A stretch of DNA of 6,704 nt from Candidatus Woesearchaeota archaeon (GTDB lineage: Archaea > Nanobdellota > Nanobdellia > Woesearchaeales > J091). Under the pieces are notes generated by a model. It was not told the DNA's origin. It did not search any database and was given only the letters and a program-made list of their open reading frames with translations. Position 1 is the stretch's first letter. The number at the start of each line of letters is the position of its first letter. Positions 1 through 6,151 of the stretch are shown here, piece by piece. The DNA lies in contig RFJB01000097.1 in assembly GCA_003695045.1 (NCBI GenBank), forward strand, positions 1 to 6,704, read 5' to 3'. The position numbers and the translations under genes were made by a program.

Positions 1-861
1 AATGCAAGAGGAAAGCACAACATAACACTGACAGTTACTGACGGAACAGCAAGCGACCAGGTAAACTTTACTCTTACTGTATACTACTGCGGCGACGACA
101 TATGCAACGTTGAAGAGAGCTGCAGCACGTGTTCTTCCGACTGCGGAGCGTGCGGGGAAGAAAGCCCGAACAAGATGGCAATAATTATCAGAGAGCGAAA
201 CTGCCTCAACGAAGAGTTTCCTGTTAGCGTCTACGAGCTTTACAACCGCGCCACCTGCCCGACCAAGGGCTTGATAATTGAAGGTTATGAAATCTGCGGG
301 ACTCTGGCTGATGTCGGCGTTTCGGTCTACATAAAAAACTCTGACGCCTACGAAGACGAAGAGGACAACTGGAATCTTACAGGTGAGTACTCAACTGACG
401 AAAACGGAAGCGTGAGCTTTGTTCCGACAAGAAAAGGGATTTACAGAATTATGGCAAAGAAGAGCGGTTATCCTGACGCTTACGAATACGCAGAGGTAGA
501 TGAGTGCTATCGCGAGGAGGAAGTCAACGAGAGTTCCGCGCCGTCAGAAGAGCCGGAAACCCCGTCAAAGCCGGAAAAAGAGGAGAAGAAGGAGGAAACT
601 CCGGAGATTGAAGAGCCGAACATAATAACCGAAGAAGAAGCGGGCACCATGCTTGCCATAATATACTATGTCATAATTCCCATTCTGGTTCTGAGCATTT
701 TCTCGCTCGGAACTTATTATTACCAGACCGAGAAGGACAACAACAAGTACCTGCTGTTAATGAGGATATGGTGGAAGAAGCACACCAAGCTGGCAAAATT
801 GTACATGGAGTATTATTATCACGAACTTTTGAATAAAATAAAGGGACCGGGCAAAAAATGA
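1..861 (+). CDS. Membrane-anchored Cys-rich surface protein, C-terminal part (5' end outside window)
   Basis: The frame is open from base 1 to the TGA at 859-861, giving 286 visible residues; the ATG at 175 is internal because the reading frame and the domain run through it. Visible order: the end of a beta-sandwich (PKD/Ig-like, ending in LTVTDG...NFTLTVYY, residues 1-29); a knot of six cysteines in 22 residues (C30, C35, C41, C44, C48, C51) of the CGDxxC..E.C..C..DCG type common in archaeal surface proteins; a second beta-rich region resembling carboxypeptidase-regulatory/Ig-like folds (about 95-160); a Glu/Pro/Lys-rich stalk (about 170-215); one membrane helix (about 217-238); and a basic cytoplasmic tail of about 45 residues rich in Lys and Tyr. 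Five N-x-S/T sequons (NIT, NFT, NLT, NGS, NES) all lie on the predicted outer side. The inferred topology is outside N-terminus, inside C-terminus. The ligand or role is unknown. It overlaps trmI by 4 bases, so the two are probably translationally coupled without implied shared function. Confidence 0.85.
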   Translation, partial: NARGKHNITLTVTDGTASDQVNFTLTVYYCGDDICNVEESCSTCSSDCGACGEESPNKMAIIIRERNCLNEEFPVSVYELYNRATCPTKGLIIEGYEICGTLADVGVSVYIKNSDAYEDEEDNWNLTGEYSTDENGSVSFVPTRKGIYRIMAKKSGYPDAYEYAEVDECYREEEVNESSAPSEEPETPSKPEKEEKKEETPEIEEPNIITEEEAGTMLAIIYYVIIPILVLSIFSLGTYYYQTEKDNNKYLLLMRIWWKKHTKLAKLYMEYYYHELLNKIKGPGKK

Positions 862-1589
862 GGCGCATAGAACGGATTGCAGTGACGAGGGACGGGCATC
901 GCTACTTCATCAAGGATAAAAAGAGCGATTACCACACCCAGTATGGAATAATAAAAGCGGAGGATATGAACAGAAACTCCTGCAAGACAAACACAGGCAA
1001 GGATGTTTTTCTATTTGCTCCTGCATTCAAGGATTTCTACGACAGAATAAAGAGGGGGCCCCAGATGGTCCCGCTTAAGGATGTGGGGCTGGTCATTGCC
1101 GAAACAGGAATGGGAAGAGACAGCATTGTTGTTGATTCCGGCTCCGGCTCGGGAGGAACAGCCCTTATGTTCGGAAGAGTGGCGAAGAAAGTGTATTCCT
1201 TTGAGATGCGGGAGGACTTTCTTAAGATTGCAGAGGAGAACAGAAGGTTTGCAGGGCTCAGCAATGTGAAATTTGCTCTTCATGACATTACCGAGGGAAT
1301 TCCCGTAAAAAGTGTCGACATTGTGTTTCTGGACATGCCATCTCCCTGGCTTGTCGTGAAGCATGCGGAAAAGGCATTGAAGAGGGGCGGCTTTCTCGTG
1401 TCTTACAGCCCCACCGTGCCTCAGGTAATGGATTTTGTTGAGGAGGTCAAGTCCAGCGAAAAGTTTATAATTCTTAAGACCGTTGAAGTCGCTGAAAGGG
1501 ACTGGGAAATTGAAGGCAGAAAGGTGAGGCCGAGAAGCCAGAGGATTGGCCATTCGGGCTTCATGACTTTTTGCAGAAGAGTGTGTTAA
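858..1589 (+). CDS. trmI: tRNA (adenine-N1)-methyltransferase, TrmI/GCD14 family
   Basis: This is a 243-residue class I SAM-dependent methyltransferase of the TrmI family, which makes m1A at position 58 of tRNA (and also 57 in some archaea) in the T-loop. Visible motifs: a short N-terminal beta domain (about 1-60); the family hallmark RGPQMVPLKD..LVIAETGMG (66-86) leading to the SAM-binding loop VDSGSGSGG (92-100); an acidic residue after strand 2 (E116 in YSFEMRED); the catalytic-site motif LDMPSPW (158-164); and the C-terminal family block RKVRPRSQRIGHSGFMTF (about 220-238). The loop reads DSGSGSG where most relatives have EAGTGSG, a mild variation. Length is close to archaeal TrmI (about 250). 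The ATG overlaps the stop of the upstream gene as ATGA, and there is only a distant AAGGG, so translation is likely coupled. The assignment is strong; the exact position modified is inferred from the family. Confidence 0.93.
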   Translation: MRRIERIAVTRDGHRYFIKDKKSDYHTQYGIIKAEDMNRNSCKTNTGKDVFLFAPAFKDFYDRIKRGPQMVPLKDVGLVIAETGMGRDSIVVDSGSGSGGTALMFGRVAKKVYSFEMREDFLKIAEENRRFAGLSNVKFALHDITEGIPVKSVDIVFLDMPSPWLVVKHAEKALKRGGFLVSYSPTVPQVMDFVEEVKSSEKFIILKTVEVAERDWEIEGRKVRPRSQRIGHSGFMTFCRRVC

Positions 1590-1596
1590 GGGGGTG
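1590..1596 (+). promoter_or_regulatory. Shine-Dalgarno site deciding the RAM gene start
   Basis: GGGGGTG, close to the archaeal GGAGGTG with one G-U wobble, lies 6 bases before the GTG at 1603. It overlaps the alternative GTG at 1594, which therefore has no room for a binding site of its own. A near-identical site precedes glnA. Confidence 0.6.
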
Positions 1597-1602
1597 GATG
1601 GT

Positions 1603-1830
1603 GTGCTCGCATATGTTTTGATTTCGCTGGGAGCAGTTGATGAGCAGGAGATACTTCAGAAGCTCAAGGAGATGGAAGAAGTAAGGGAAGCCCACGTTCT
1701 GTTCGGCGAGTGGGATTTGATAGCAAAGGTTGAAGTTGGAAGTTCTGAAGAACTCGGCGAGTTTATGATTGAGAAGATAAGAAAGCTCCCTCATGTAAGG
1801 CTGACTTCCACGTTAATAGCCGCAAAATGA
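1603..1830 (+). CDS. Stand-alone RAM domain (Lrp/AsnC effector-binding) protein
   Basis: This 75-residue protein consists only of an alpha/beta RAM/ACT-like domain, with no helix-turn-helix. The sequence runs LAYVLISLGAVDEQEILQKL, then VREAHVLFGEWDLIAKVEV, then a final helix FMIEKIRKLP and strand VRLTSTLIAA, the usual beta-alpha-beta-beta-alpha-beta order with the glycine of xxGxWDLIAKVE typical of the family. Such proteins form dimers or larger rings that bind amino acids at subunit interfaces, and may act alone or by joining full-length Lrp proteins. Start choice: an in-frame GTG lies at 1594, but GGGGGTG (1590-1596) with 6 bases of spacing points to the GTG at 1603, and the family usually begins two or three residues before the first strand. 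It sits 13 bases after trmI and just before the DUF99 gene, inside the same operon. The ligand is unknown. Confidence 0.85.
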   Translation: MLAYVLISLGAVDEQEILQKLKEMEEVREAHVLFGEWDLIAKVEVGSSEELGEFMIEKIRKLPHVRLTSTLIAAK

Positions 1831-1834
1831 TGTG

Positions 1835-2395
1835 ATGAAACGGGAAATAAGAGTTATAGGCATTGATGATGCTGCCTTTGACAAGTTCTCCCAGGAAAAG
1901 ACAAGGATTTTCGGCGTTGTTTTCCGCGGGGGACTTTTTGTTGAGGGCGTTCTTTCTTCAGAGGTTGATGTTGACGGCGGCAATGCAACCAGAGTGATTT
2001 CCGAGATGATTCTTAAAAGCCATTTTCTGCCGCAGTTGAGAGCGATACTTCTGGACGGGATTGCTGTTGCCGGCTTCAATCTGATTGACATTCACGAACT
2101 CAACAAAAGAACGGGCATTCCCGTAATTGTGGTGATGAGGCGACTTCCAAAAACTGATGACATGAAGGATGCCCTGAAAAAGCTGGGCATGGAAGATAAG
2201 ATTTCCCTGCTCGAGAAAGCGGGCAGGATAGCAAGAGCAGGAAAGGTCTTTATTCAGTTTGCGGGAATTGGCGAATCTGAAGCGGCAGAGATTGTTTCAC
2301 TGACTGCAACAAGAAGTTTTATCCCTGAGCCGTTGAGAGTCGCCCACCTTATTGCGCAGGGATTTTCTCTTGGAGAAAGCAGGGGCGCTGCGTGA
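1835..2395 (+). CDS. DUF99/UPF0215 family protein (endonuclease dU-like)
   Basis: This 186-residue protein matches the archaeal DUF99 family along its length. Recognisable blocks: RVIGIDDAAFDKF at the N-terminus, GVVFRGGLFVEGVLS, LRAILLDGIAVAGFNLIDIHEL, the strand TGIPVIVVMRR, and the C-terminal IPEPLRVAHLIAQGFSLGES. The family has an RNase H-like fold related to endonuclease V and is labelled endonuclease dU in domain databases; acidic residues in GIDD (D11, D12) and LLDG are the expected metal ligands. A role in processing deaminated DNA is therefore family knowledge plus inference, not shown here. The ATG at 1835 is preferred over the GTG at 1832 because it is directly adjacent and is the more usual start codon; neither has a clear ribosome-binding site, and the gene follows the RAM stop by 4 bases, suggesting coupled translation. 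It is the last gene of the plus-strand operon, 4 bases from the stop of the opposing mgtC-like gene. Confidence 0.9.
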   Translation: MKREIRVIGIDDAAFDKFSQEKTRIFGVVFRGGLFVEGVLSSEVDVDGGNATRVISEMILKSHFLPQLRAILLDGIAVAGFNLIDIHELNKRTGIPVIVVMRRLPKTDDMKDALKKLGMEDKISLLEKAGRIARAGKVFIQFAGIGESEAAEIVSLTATRSFIPEPLRVAHLIAQGFSLGESRGAA

Positions 2396-2399
2396 GAGG

Positions 2400-2828
2400 T
2401 TAGTTGTATTCTTTCCTTCTTGCGATGTGAGGAACCTTGAGTATTATGAACGAGAACATTGTTGCTATGAATGCCAGAGAGTACCACTCAAGACCAATGC
2501 ACATTCCTATGGCAGCACTAAACCAGATTTCAGCTGCTGTTGTGAGGTTTCTTATAACGCCGCCTTCGCTTTTGAGGATAAGCCCTGCACCAATGAATCC
2601 AACTCCTGCAACCACATAGGAAGCAACCCTTGCGGGGCTGCTCGGGTCAAGAAACTGGGATGCGAGAGTGAAAATAAAGGAGCCGCCGATGACAAAGCTT
2701 GTTGTGCCGACTCCTGCCACTTTCCCCCTGTATTCGCGCTCTGTTCCGAGAAGGTATCCGAAGAGAAGCGAGAAAAAGAGTCCGACAAGAAATCTCGTCT
2801 CGAGGCCTGTGATGATGTCTCTGAGCAT
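2400..2828 (-). CDS. MgtC/SapB family membrane protein
   Basis: This is a 142-residue integral membrane protein with about five hydrophobic segments (roughly residues 12-29, 42-58, 66-85, 96-111, 113-132). Family hallmarks are present: the acidic-basic signature GTEREYRGK after the first helix with VGTTSFVIGG following, the glycine-rich GVGFIGAGLILK helix, and the strongly conserved IRNLTTAAEIWFSAAIG block. The protein is the membrane-only (SapB/YhiD) form and lacks the C-terminal ACT-like domain of virulence MgtC. In bacteria MgtC-type proteins are linked to low magnesium and to control of ATP synthase or phosphate; a transport or regulatory role in this archaeon is only inferred. A TATA box lies about 27 bases before the ATG and there is no Shine-Dalgarno, so the mRNA is probably leaderless. 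Its stop faces the DUF99 stop across 4 bases. Confidence 0.9.
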   Translation of the reverse strand: MLRDIITGLETRFLVGLFFSLLFGYLLGTEREYRGKVAGVGTTSFVIGGSFIFTLASQFLDPSSPARVASYVVAGVGFIGAGLILKSEGGVIRNLTTAAEIWFSAAIGMCIGLEWYSLAFIATMFSFIILKVPHIARRKEYN

Positions 2829-2834
2829 ACTTCA

Positions 2835-2848
2835 GTTCTTTGAAGAAC
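2835..2848. repeat. Inverted repeat between TATA box and start of the mgtC-like gene
   Basis: GTTCTT-TG-AAGAAC has 6-bp perfect arms and a 2-base centre. It lies between the TATA box (2851-2860) and the ATG (2828), where a bound protein would block the transcription machinery. It could be an operator; the 2-base centre is too tight for an RNA hairpin. Which protein would bind it is not shown by the sequence. Confidence 0.4.
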
Positions 2849-2850
2849 CA

Positions 2851-2860
2851 ATATTTAAAT
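2851..2860 (-). promoter_or_regulatory. TATA box of the mgtC-like gene
   Basis: ATTTAAATAT on the minus strand is centred about 27 bases upstream of the ATG at 2828, the distance expected between an archaeal TATA box and the transcription start. This predicts a transcript beginning at or next to the start codon. The 47-base gap between the ABCE1 stop and this gene contains no poly-T tract, so read-through from ABCE1 is also possible. Confidence 0.6.
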
Positions 2861-2875
2861 CTGACTGTTCTGGCT

Positions 2876-4645
2876 TCAGGAGTAATACCACTTCTGGGCT
2901 GCCCTTTGTTCCCTGTCTTTTCTGCTGTCTTCCTTGTTTATCCTCGGCCTTTTTGATTCCATGTCCCTTCTGAGCGTTATTGAGAGCCGGCTCAGGAACC
3001 GGTTCATACCCTCTTCCATGGTGAAGGGTCCTTTCACGGCTCCCTCTTTCGCAGGAGTTCCTTCAAGAACAATGAGCGACTCTGAAAGATAGTCCACGAA
3101 AAGAAGGTCGTGGTCCACCACAAGGGCGCTTCCTGTTCTCGTTTCCATTACATCTCTTATCACTTTTGAAACGAGAAGGCGCTGCTCCACATCAAGGTAT
3201 GCTGAAGGTTCGTCAAGGAGGTACAGGTCGGCTTCCCTTGCAAGGCATACTGCTATTGCTACTCTTTGAAGCTCGCCCCCGGAGAGGTCCGAGAGTTTTT
3301 TGTCGAGCAGTTCATGTATGCCGAGAGGCCTTGCAAGCTGAACATCATATTTTGATATGACATCCCTTGCAGCGCTTGCTACCGGTTCGTCTGTCGGCTC
3401 AAGATACTGGGGTTTGTAGGAGACCTTTACTTTGTCCGAGATTTCTCCTGTGTCCGGCTTCTGGACGCCCGCGAGTATCTTGACAAAGGTTGTTTTTCCT
3501 ATTCCGTTCGGACCAAGAACTCCGATTACCTGGTGCTGCATTATTTCCCCTTCGTCTGCTGAAAGGCGGAACCTTCCCAGCTGGACTGACAGGTCTTTCC
3601 ATGCAACCAGGCGCTCGTTCTTCTCGGAGTCAGCAGGAGGTTTTGCCATGAAATGAACTGCATGGTCTCTGAAGCGGACATTTTCTTCTTTTAAGTAGCC
3701 GGACAGGTAAATGTTTATTCCTGTCCGCGTCGGCTTAACTCCGGATACCACTCCGAAGGCACCCGGCTTTCCGTACATTATGTGAACAAGGTCGGTAAGA
3801 AAGTCCAGTATAATTAAGTCGTGCTCCACAACCAGAACTGCTGTTTCTTCTGTTGCAAGGCCGCGTATGAATTTTGAGACCTTTATTCTCTGCTGTATGT
3901 CAAGGTATGATGTTGGCTCGTCAAAGATGTAGACGTTCGCGCGTTTCATGACTGTTGCCGCTATGGCTATTCTCTGCAGTTCTCCGCCGCTTACTTTTGA
4001 GATTTCTGTGTCAAGAACATCTTTAAGTTCGAGCAGTTCTGTTATCCTGTCAAAGGAATCTGTTTCGTCTGCTTTCAGAAGGAGGTCTCTTACTGTTCCG
4101 GTGTGGGCTTTCGGAATCAGGTCTACGTGCTGCGGCTTGTATGCCACCTTTATTTCTCCTGATGCCAGTTTCTCAAAGAACCCCTGAGCTTCGCTTCCCT
4201 TGAAGAAGCCGATGAGCCGCTTCAACTGCTCTGATTTTTCGCTTCCTTGCGACTGCTCCTCCTGCGTGCTTCCAAAGTTCGGGATGAGATGCCCCGCGAG
4301 AATGTTAAGTGCTGTTGACTTTCCTATTCCGTTCGGACCGAGGATTCCGACGACCTTGCCAAAGAGGGGCGTGGGAAGCGAGTAAAGCGCGAAGCCGTTC
4401 TCTCCAAACCTGTGTATAGGGTCTCCCTCAGCTGATGTCGGGAGGTTTACTATTTTTATTGCGCCGTCGGAGTGTTTTGCGCATATTCCGCAGCCGATGC
4501 ATGTTGCCTCGTCTATGAACAATCGTCCGTTCTCTATCTTGATGCATTCTGTCCCGGCGCGGTTTACAGGGCACAAACTCTGGATGTGCCTCTGCTTGTC
4601 TGCATCTTTGAGCTTGTCATTGTCCACTACTGCAATCCGTTTCAT
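2876..4645 (-). CDS. ABCE1/Rli1 ribosome-recycling ATPase with one iron-sulfur cluster site missing
   Basis: This 589-residue protein is a full-length ABCE1, the cytoplasmic ATPase that splits ribosomes after termination. Order: iron-sulfur domain (1-69); ATPase domain 1 with Walker A GPNGIGKST (103-111), signature VSGGELQR (218-225), Walker B IFDEPTSYLD (240-249) and H-loop VVEHD (272-276); hinge; ATPase domain 2 with Walker A GPNGIGKTT (378-386), signature LSGGELQR (454-461), Walker B LLDEPSAYLD (476-485) and H-loop VVDHD; and the C-terminal hinge RRDMESKRPRINK. Both catalytic glutamates (E243, E479) are present. In the iron-sulfur domain the canonical DKCKPKKCxxECxxxCPV reads with Leu12, Lys17 and Ile21 in place of the first three cysteines; Cys25, Cys49, Cys52 and Cys55 remain, and the last CP is replaced (KHSDG, Ser59, with one residue deleted). 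An extra Cys34 matches one in human ABCE1. The helix-loop-helix insertion of domain 1 is longer and Glu/Gln/Ser-rich (about 126-140). A TATA box lies 28 bases before the ATG. Confidence 0.96.
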   Translation of the reverse strand: MKRIAVVDNDKLKDADKQRHIQSLCPVNRAGTECIKIENGRLFIDEATCIGCGICAKHSDGAIKIVNLPTSAEGDPIHRFGENGFALYSLPTPLFGKVVGILGPNGIGKSTALNILAGHLIPNFGSTQEEQSQGSEKSEQLKRLIGFFKGSEAQGFFEKLASGEIKVAYKPQHVDLIPKAHTGTVRDLLLKADETDSFDRITELLELKDVLDTEISKVSGGELQRIAIAATVMKRANVYIFDEPTSYLDIQQRIKVSKFIRGLATEETAVLVVEHDLIILDFLTDLVHIMYGKPGAFGVVSGVKPTRTGINIYLSGYLKEENVRFRDHAVHFMAKPPADSEKNERLVAWKDLSVQLGRFRLSADEGEIMQHQVIGVLGPNGIGKTTFVKILAGVQKPDTGEISDKVKVSYKPQYLEPTDEPVASAARDVISKYDVQLARPLGIHELLDKKLSDLSGGELQRVAIAVCLAREADLYLLDEPSAYLDVEQRLLVSKVIRDVMETRTGSALVVDHDLLFVDYLSESLIVLEGTPAKEGAVKGPFTMEEGMNRFLSRLSITLRRDMESKRPRINKEDSRKDREQRAAQKWYYS

Positions 4646-4668
4646 AATCCAGCAGAGAACATAAAGGG

Positions 4669-4677
4669 TTTATAAAG
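4669..4677 (-). promoter_or_regulatory. TATA box of ABCE1
   Basis: CTTTATAAA on the minus strand is centred about 28 bases before the ATG at 4645. No Shine-Dalgarno sequence lies between them. Spacing predicts a leaderless or nearly leaderless mRNA. Confidence 0.65.
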
Positions 4678-4690
4678 ATTACATAAGGAT

Positions 4691-4702
4691 AAGAAAAAAA
4701 TA
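4691..4702 (-). terminator. Poly-T terminator after glnA
   Basis: On the minus strand, 20 bases after the glnA stop, there is a run of seven T (4694-4700) in a T-rich context with more T and TT groups following, the usual intrinsic terminator type of archaea. It lies just upstream of the ABCE1 TATA box, so the two genes are likely separate transcription units. Confidence 0.6.
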
Positions 4703-4720
4703 CATAATAAGAATATTGGA

Positions 4721-6064
4721 TTATACAAGTTCCAGGTACCGCCGTATCTCCCAGTCGGTTACTGCAGTTCTGAAGGAATCCCACTCTAAGGTTTTGGCAC
4801 GGACATATTTGTTGAATGTCTGCTCTCCAAGAATTTCCCTTGCTATTGTTCCTTCTTTCATTGCCTTTACCGCCTGCCATAAGGAGTATGGCAGATATTC
4901 TATGCCTCGTTCCCTGAGCATTTCTTCAGTAAATTCAAAGACATCTTCTTCGACGGGTTCAGGCGCTTTGAGTTTTTCCTTTATGCCTTTCAGGCCTGCC
5001 TTCAGAAGAGCTGCGAATGCAAGATAAGGGTTTGCAGAAGGGTCCGGACACCTGATCTCCATGCGTGTGGACTGCGTTCTTCCTTCAGAGGTTCTGGGTA
5101 TCCTGATAAGCGCCGACCTGTTTATTTGGGCCCAGCAGATGTAGGTTGCAGCTTCATAACCGGGCACAAGGCGCTTGTAAGAGTTCACAAGCGGATTTGT
5201 CAGTGCCGCTATTTCGCGTATGTATTTCAGCTGGCCCGCGAGGAAGTGATACGCTGTCTCGGAGAGGTTGTATTTGTCCGACCCGTCATAGAATGCGTTT
5301 TTTCCTGTTTTGACATCAAACAAGCTTTGATGGACGTGCATTCCGCTTCCGTTGATTCCTGCTATGGGCTTAGGCATGAAGCTGACGAAGAGTCCGTTCT
5401 GCTGGGCTATTGCTTTCAGAGTATATTTGAATGTCACGGCGTTGTCTGCTGTGGTAAGAGCGTCGCCGTATTTGAAATCTATCTCGTGCTGCCCTGCTGC
5501 AACCTCGTGATGAGAGGTTTCAACCGTTATCCCCATTTTCTGCAATGCAAGAACCATTTGTCTTCTTATTTCGTATGCCTCGTCCATTGTCAGGTCAAAG
5601 TAGCTCCCTTTGTCATGGGGCAGCGGTTCTATGTGGCTGTTTTCCTTTTTGAATATGAAGAATTCAAGCTCGGGTCCTGTGTTGTACACATACCCCATCT
5701 CCTCCGCTTCTTTCATGACTTTCTTTAGGATGTATCGGGGGTCGCCTTCAAACGGCCTGCCGTCAGGCGTGTAAACGTCGCATATGAATCTGCACGACTT
5801 CTCTTCGCCTTCCAGCCAGGGGATTACCGCGTAGGTTGTTTTGTCCGGAACAAGATACATGTCGCTCTCATGTATTCTGGTGAATCCTTCAATGGACGAG
5901 CCATCAAACCAGATGCCCTTTTCGAGAGCTTCGGGAAGCTGGCTGACTGTTATAGTCACGTTTTTTACAGAGCCGGTCATGTCTGTAAACTGTAGGTTCA
6001 CAAACTTGACTCCGTCTTTCTCAACTTGCTTCAGAACCTCTTCGTTTGAAATCTCTTTCTTCAT
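4721..6064 (-). CDS. glnA: Glutamine synthetase, type I (GSI-alpha-like)
   Basis: This 447-residue enzyme makes glutamine from glutamate, ammonia and ATP, and acts in the cytoplasm as a dodecamer in this family. Motifs: an N-terminal beta-grasp domain with the active-site loop WFDGSSIEGF (52-61, catalytic D54); metal-binding glutamates in GPELEF (E132, E134) and HHEVAAGQHE (E187, E194); the ATP/glutamate motif NGSGMHVHQS (238-247, H243); the flap KRLVPGYEA (E304); and NRSALIRIP (R316, R321) with RMEIRCPDPSANPYL. Length matches the alpha subtype, and there is no adenylylation loop as in enterobacterial enzymes. R63 and E304 correspond to residues involved in glutamine feedback inhibition in Bacillus GSI-alpha. 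Two unusual changes lie in the flap region: GYEAA (A306) for the usual GYEAP, and INRSA (I314) for RNRSA. The start at 6064 follows GGGGTGG with 6 bases of spacing. It is divergent from an Lrp-family regulator. Confidence 0.97.
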   Translation of the reverse strand: MKKEISNEEVLKQVEKDGVKFVNLQFTDMTGSVKNVTITVSQLPEALEKGIWFDGSSIEGFTRIHESDMYLVPDKTTYAVIPWLEGEEKSCRFICDVYTPDGRPFEGDPRYILKKVMKEAEEMGYVYNTGPELEFFIFKKENSHIEPLPHDKGSYFDLTMDEAYEIRRQMVLALQKMGITVETSHHEVAAGQHEIDFKYGDALTTADNAVTFKYTLKAIAQQNGLFVSFMPKPIAGINGSGMHVHQSLFDVKTGKNAFYDGSDKYNLSETAYHFLAGQLKYIREIAALTNPLVNSYKRLVPGYEAATYICWAQINRSALIRIPRTSEGRTQSTRMEIRCPDPSANPYLAFAALLKAGLKGIKEKLKAPEPVEEDVFEFTEEMLRERGIEYLPYSLWQAVKAMKEGTIAREILGEQTFNKYVRAKTLEWDSFRTAVTDWEIRRYLELV

Positions 6065-6070
6065 TCATGT

Positions 6071-6077
6071 CCACCCC
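6071..6077 (-). promoter_or_regulatory. Shine-Dalgarno site of glnA
   Basis: GGGGTGG on the minus strand sits 6 bases before the ATG at 6064. An out-of-frame ATG four bases upstream (6068) is less well spaced, so the 6064 start, which also gives the normal family N-terminus, is preferred. Confidence 0.6.
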
Positions 6078-6126
6078 GCTTCTTTCGGTTTCCAAAAAGT
6101 TCAACGAATGACTCTGCGAAGGAGAG

Positions 6127-6134
6127 ATATATAA
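6127..6134 (-). promoter_or_regulatory. Candidate TATA box of glnA
   Basis: TTATATAT on the minus strand, preceded by a purine-rich GGGAAAATG, would place the transcription start near 6104 and give a leader of about 40 bases that includes the Shine-Dalgarno site. An octamer repeat (6152-6159) lies 18 bases upstream of it, a position suited to activation. Confidence 0.5.
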
Positions 6135-6151
6135 CATTTTCCCGCACTCTG

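Noticed and set aside
175..177. ATG at 175 as the start of a 228-residue protein
   Set aside because: The same frame is open to base 1 and encodes a continuous Ig-like and Cys-knot region, and no ribosome-binding site precedes 175.
1011..1553. Minus-strand open frame of 180 residues antisense to trmI
   Set aside because: It is the complement of a well-supported trmI and has no family features.
1832..1870. C-box-like GTGATGA at the DUF99 start with a second TGATGA nearby
   Set aside because: No CTGA D box follows at a suitable distance; the bases are explained by the start codons and Asp-Asp codons of the gene.
2132..2177. C/D-box guide RNA pattern: GTGATGA (2132-2138), CTGATGA (2154-2160), CTGA (2174-2177)
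   Set aside because: The D' and C' boxes overlap by three bases, spacers are 15 and 13 rather than about 12, no terminal stem is present, and the stretch encodes a conserved part of the DUF99 protein, so chance is most likely.
2352..2843. Plus-strand open frame of 163 residues, Cys-rich, overlapping the DUF99 end and lying antisense to the mgtC-like gene
   Set aside because: The opposite strand encodes a clear MgtC/SapB protein with conserved motifs; the Cys-rich product is the antisense reading of Ala/Thr/Gly codons and matches no family I recognise.
5126..5728. Plus-strand open frame of 200 residues antisense to glnA
   Set aside because: It lies wholly within the glutamine synthetase gene, shows no recognisable domain and has no ribosome-binding site or promoter that I could see.
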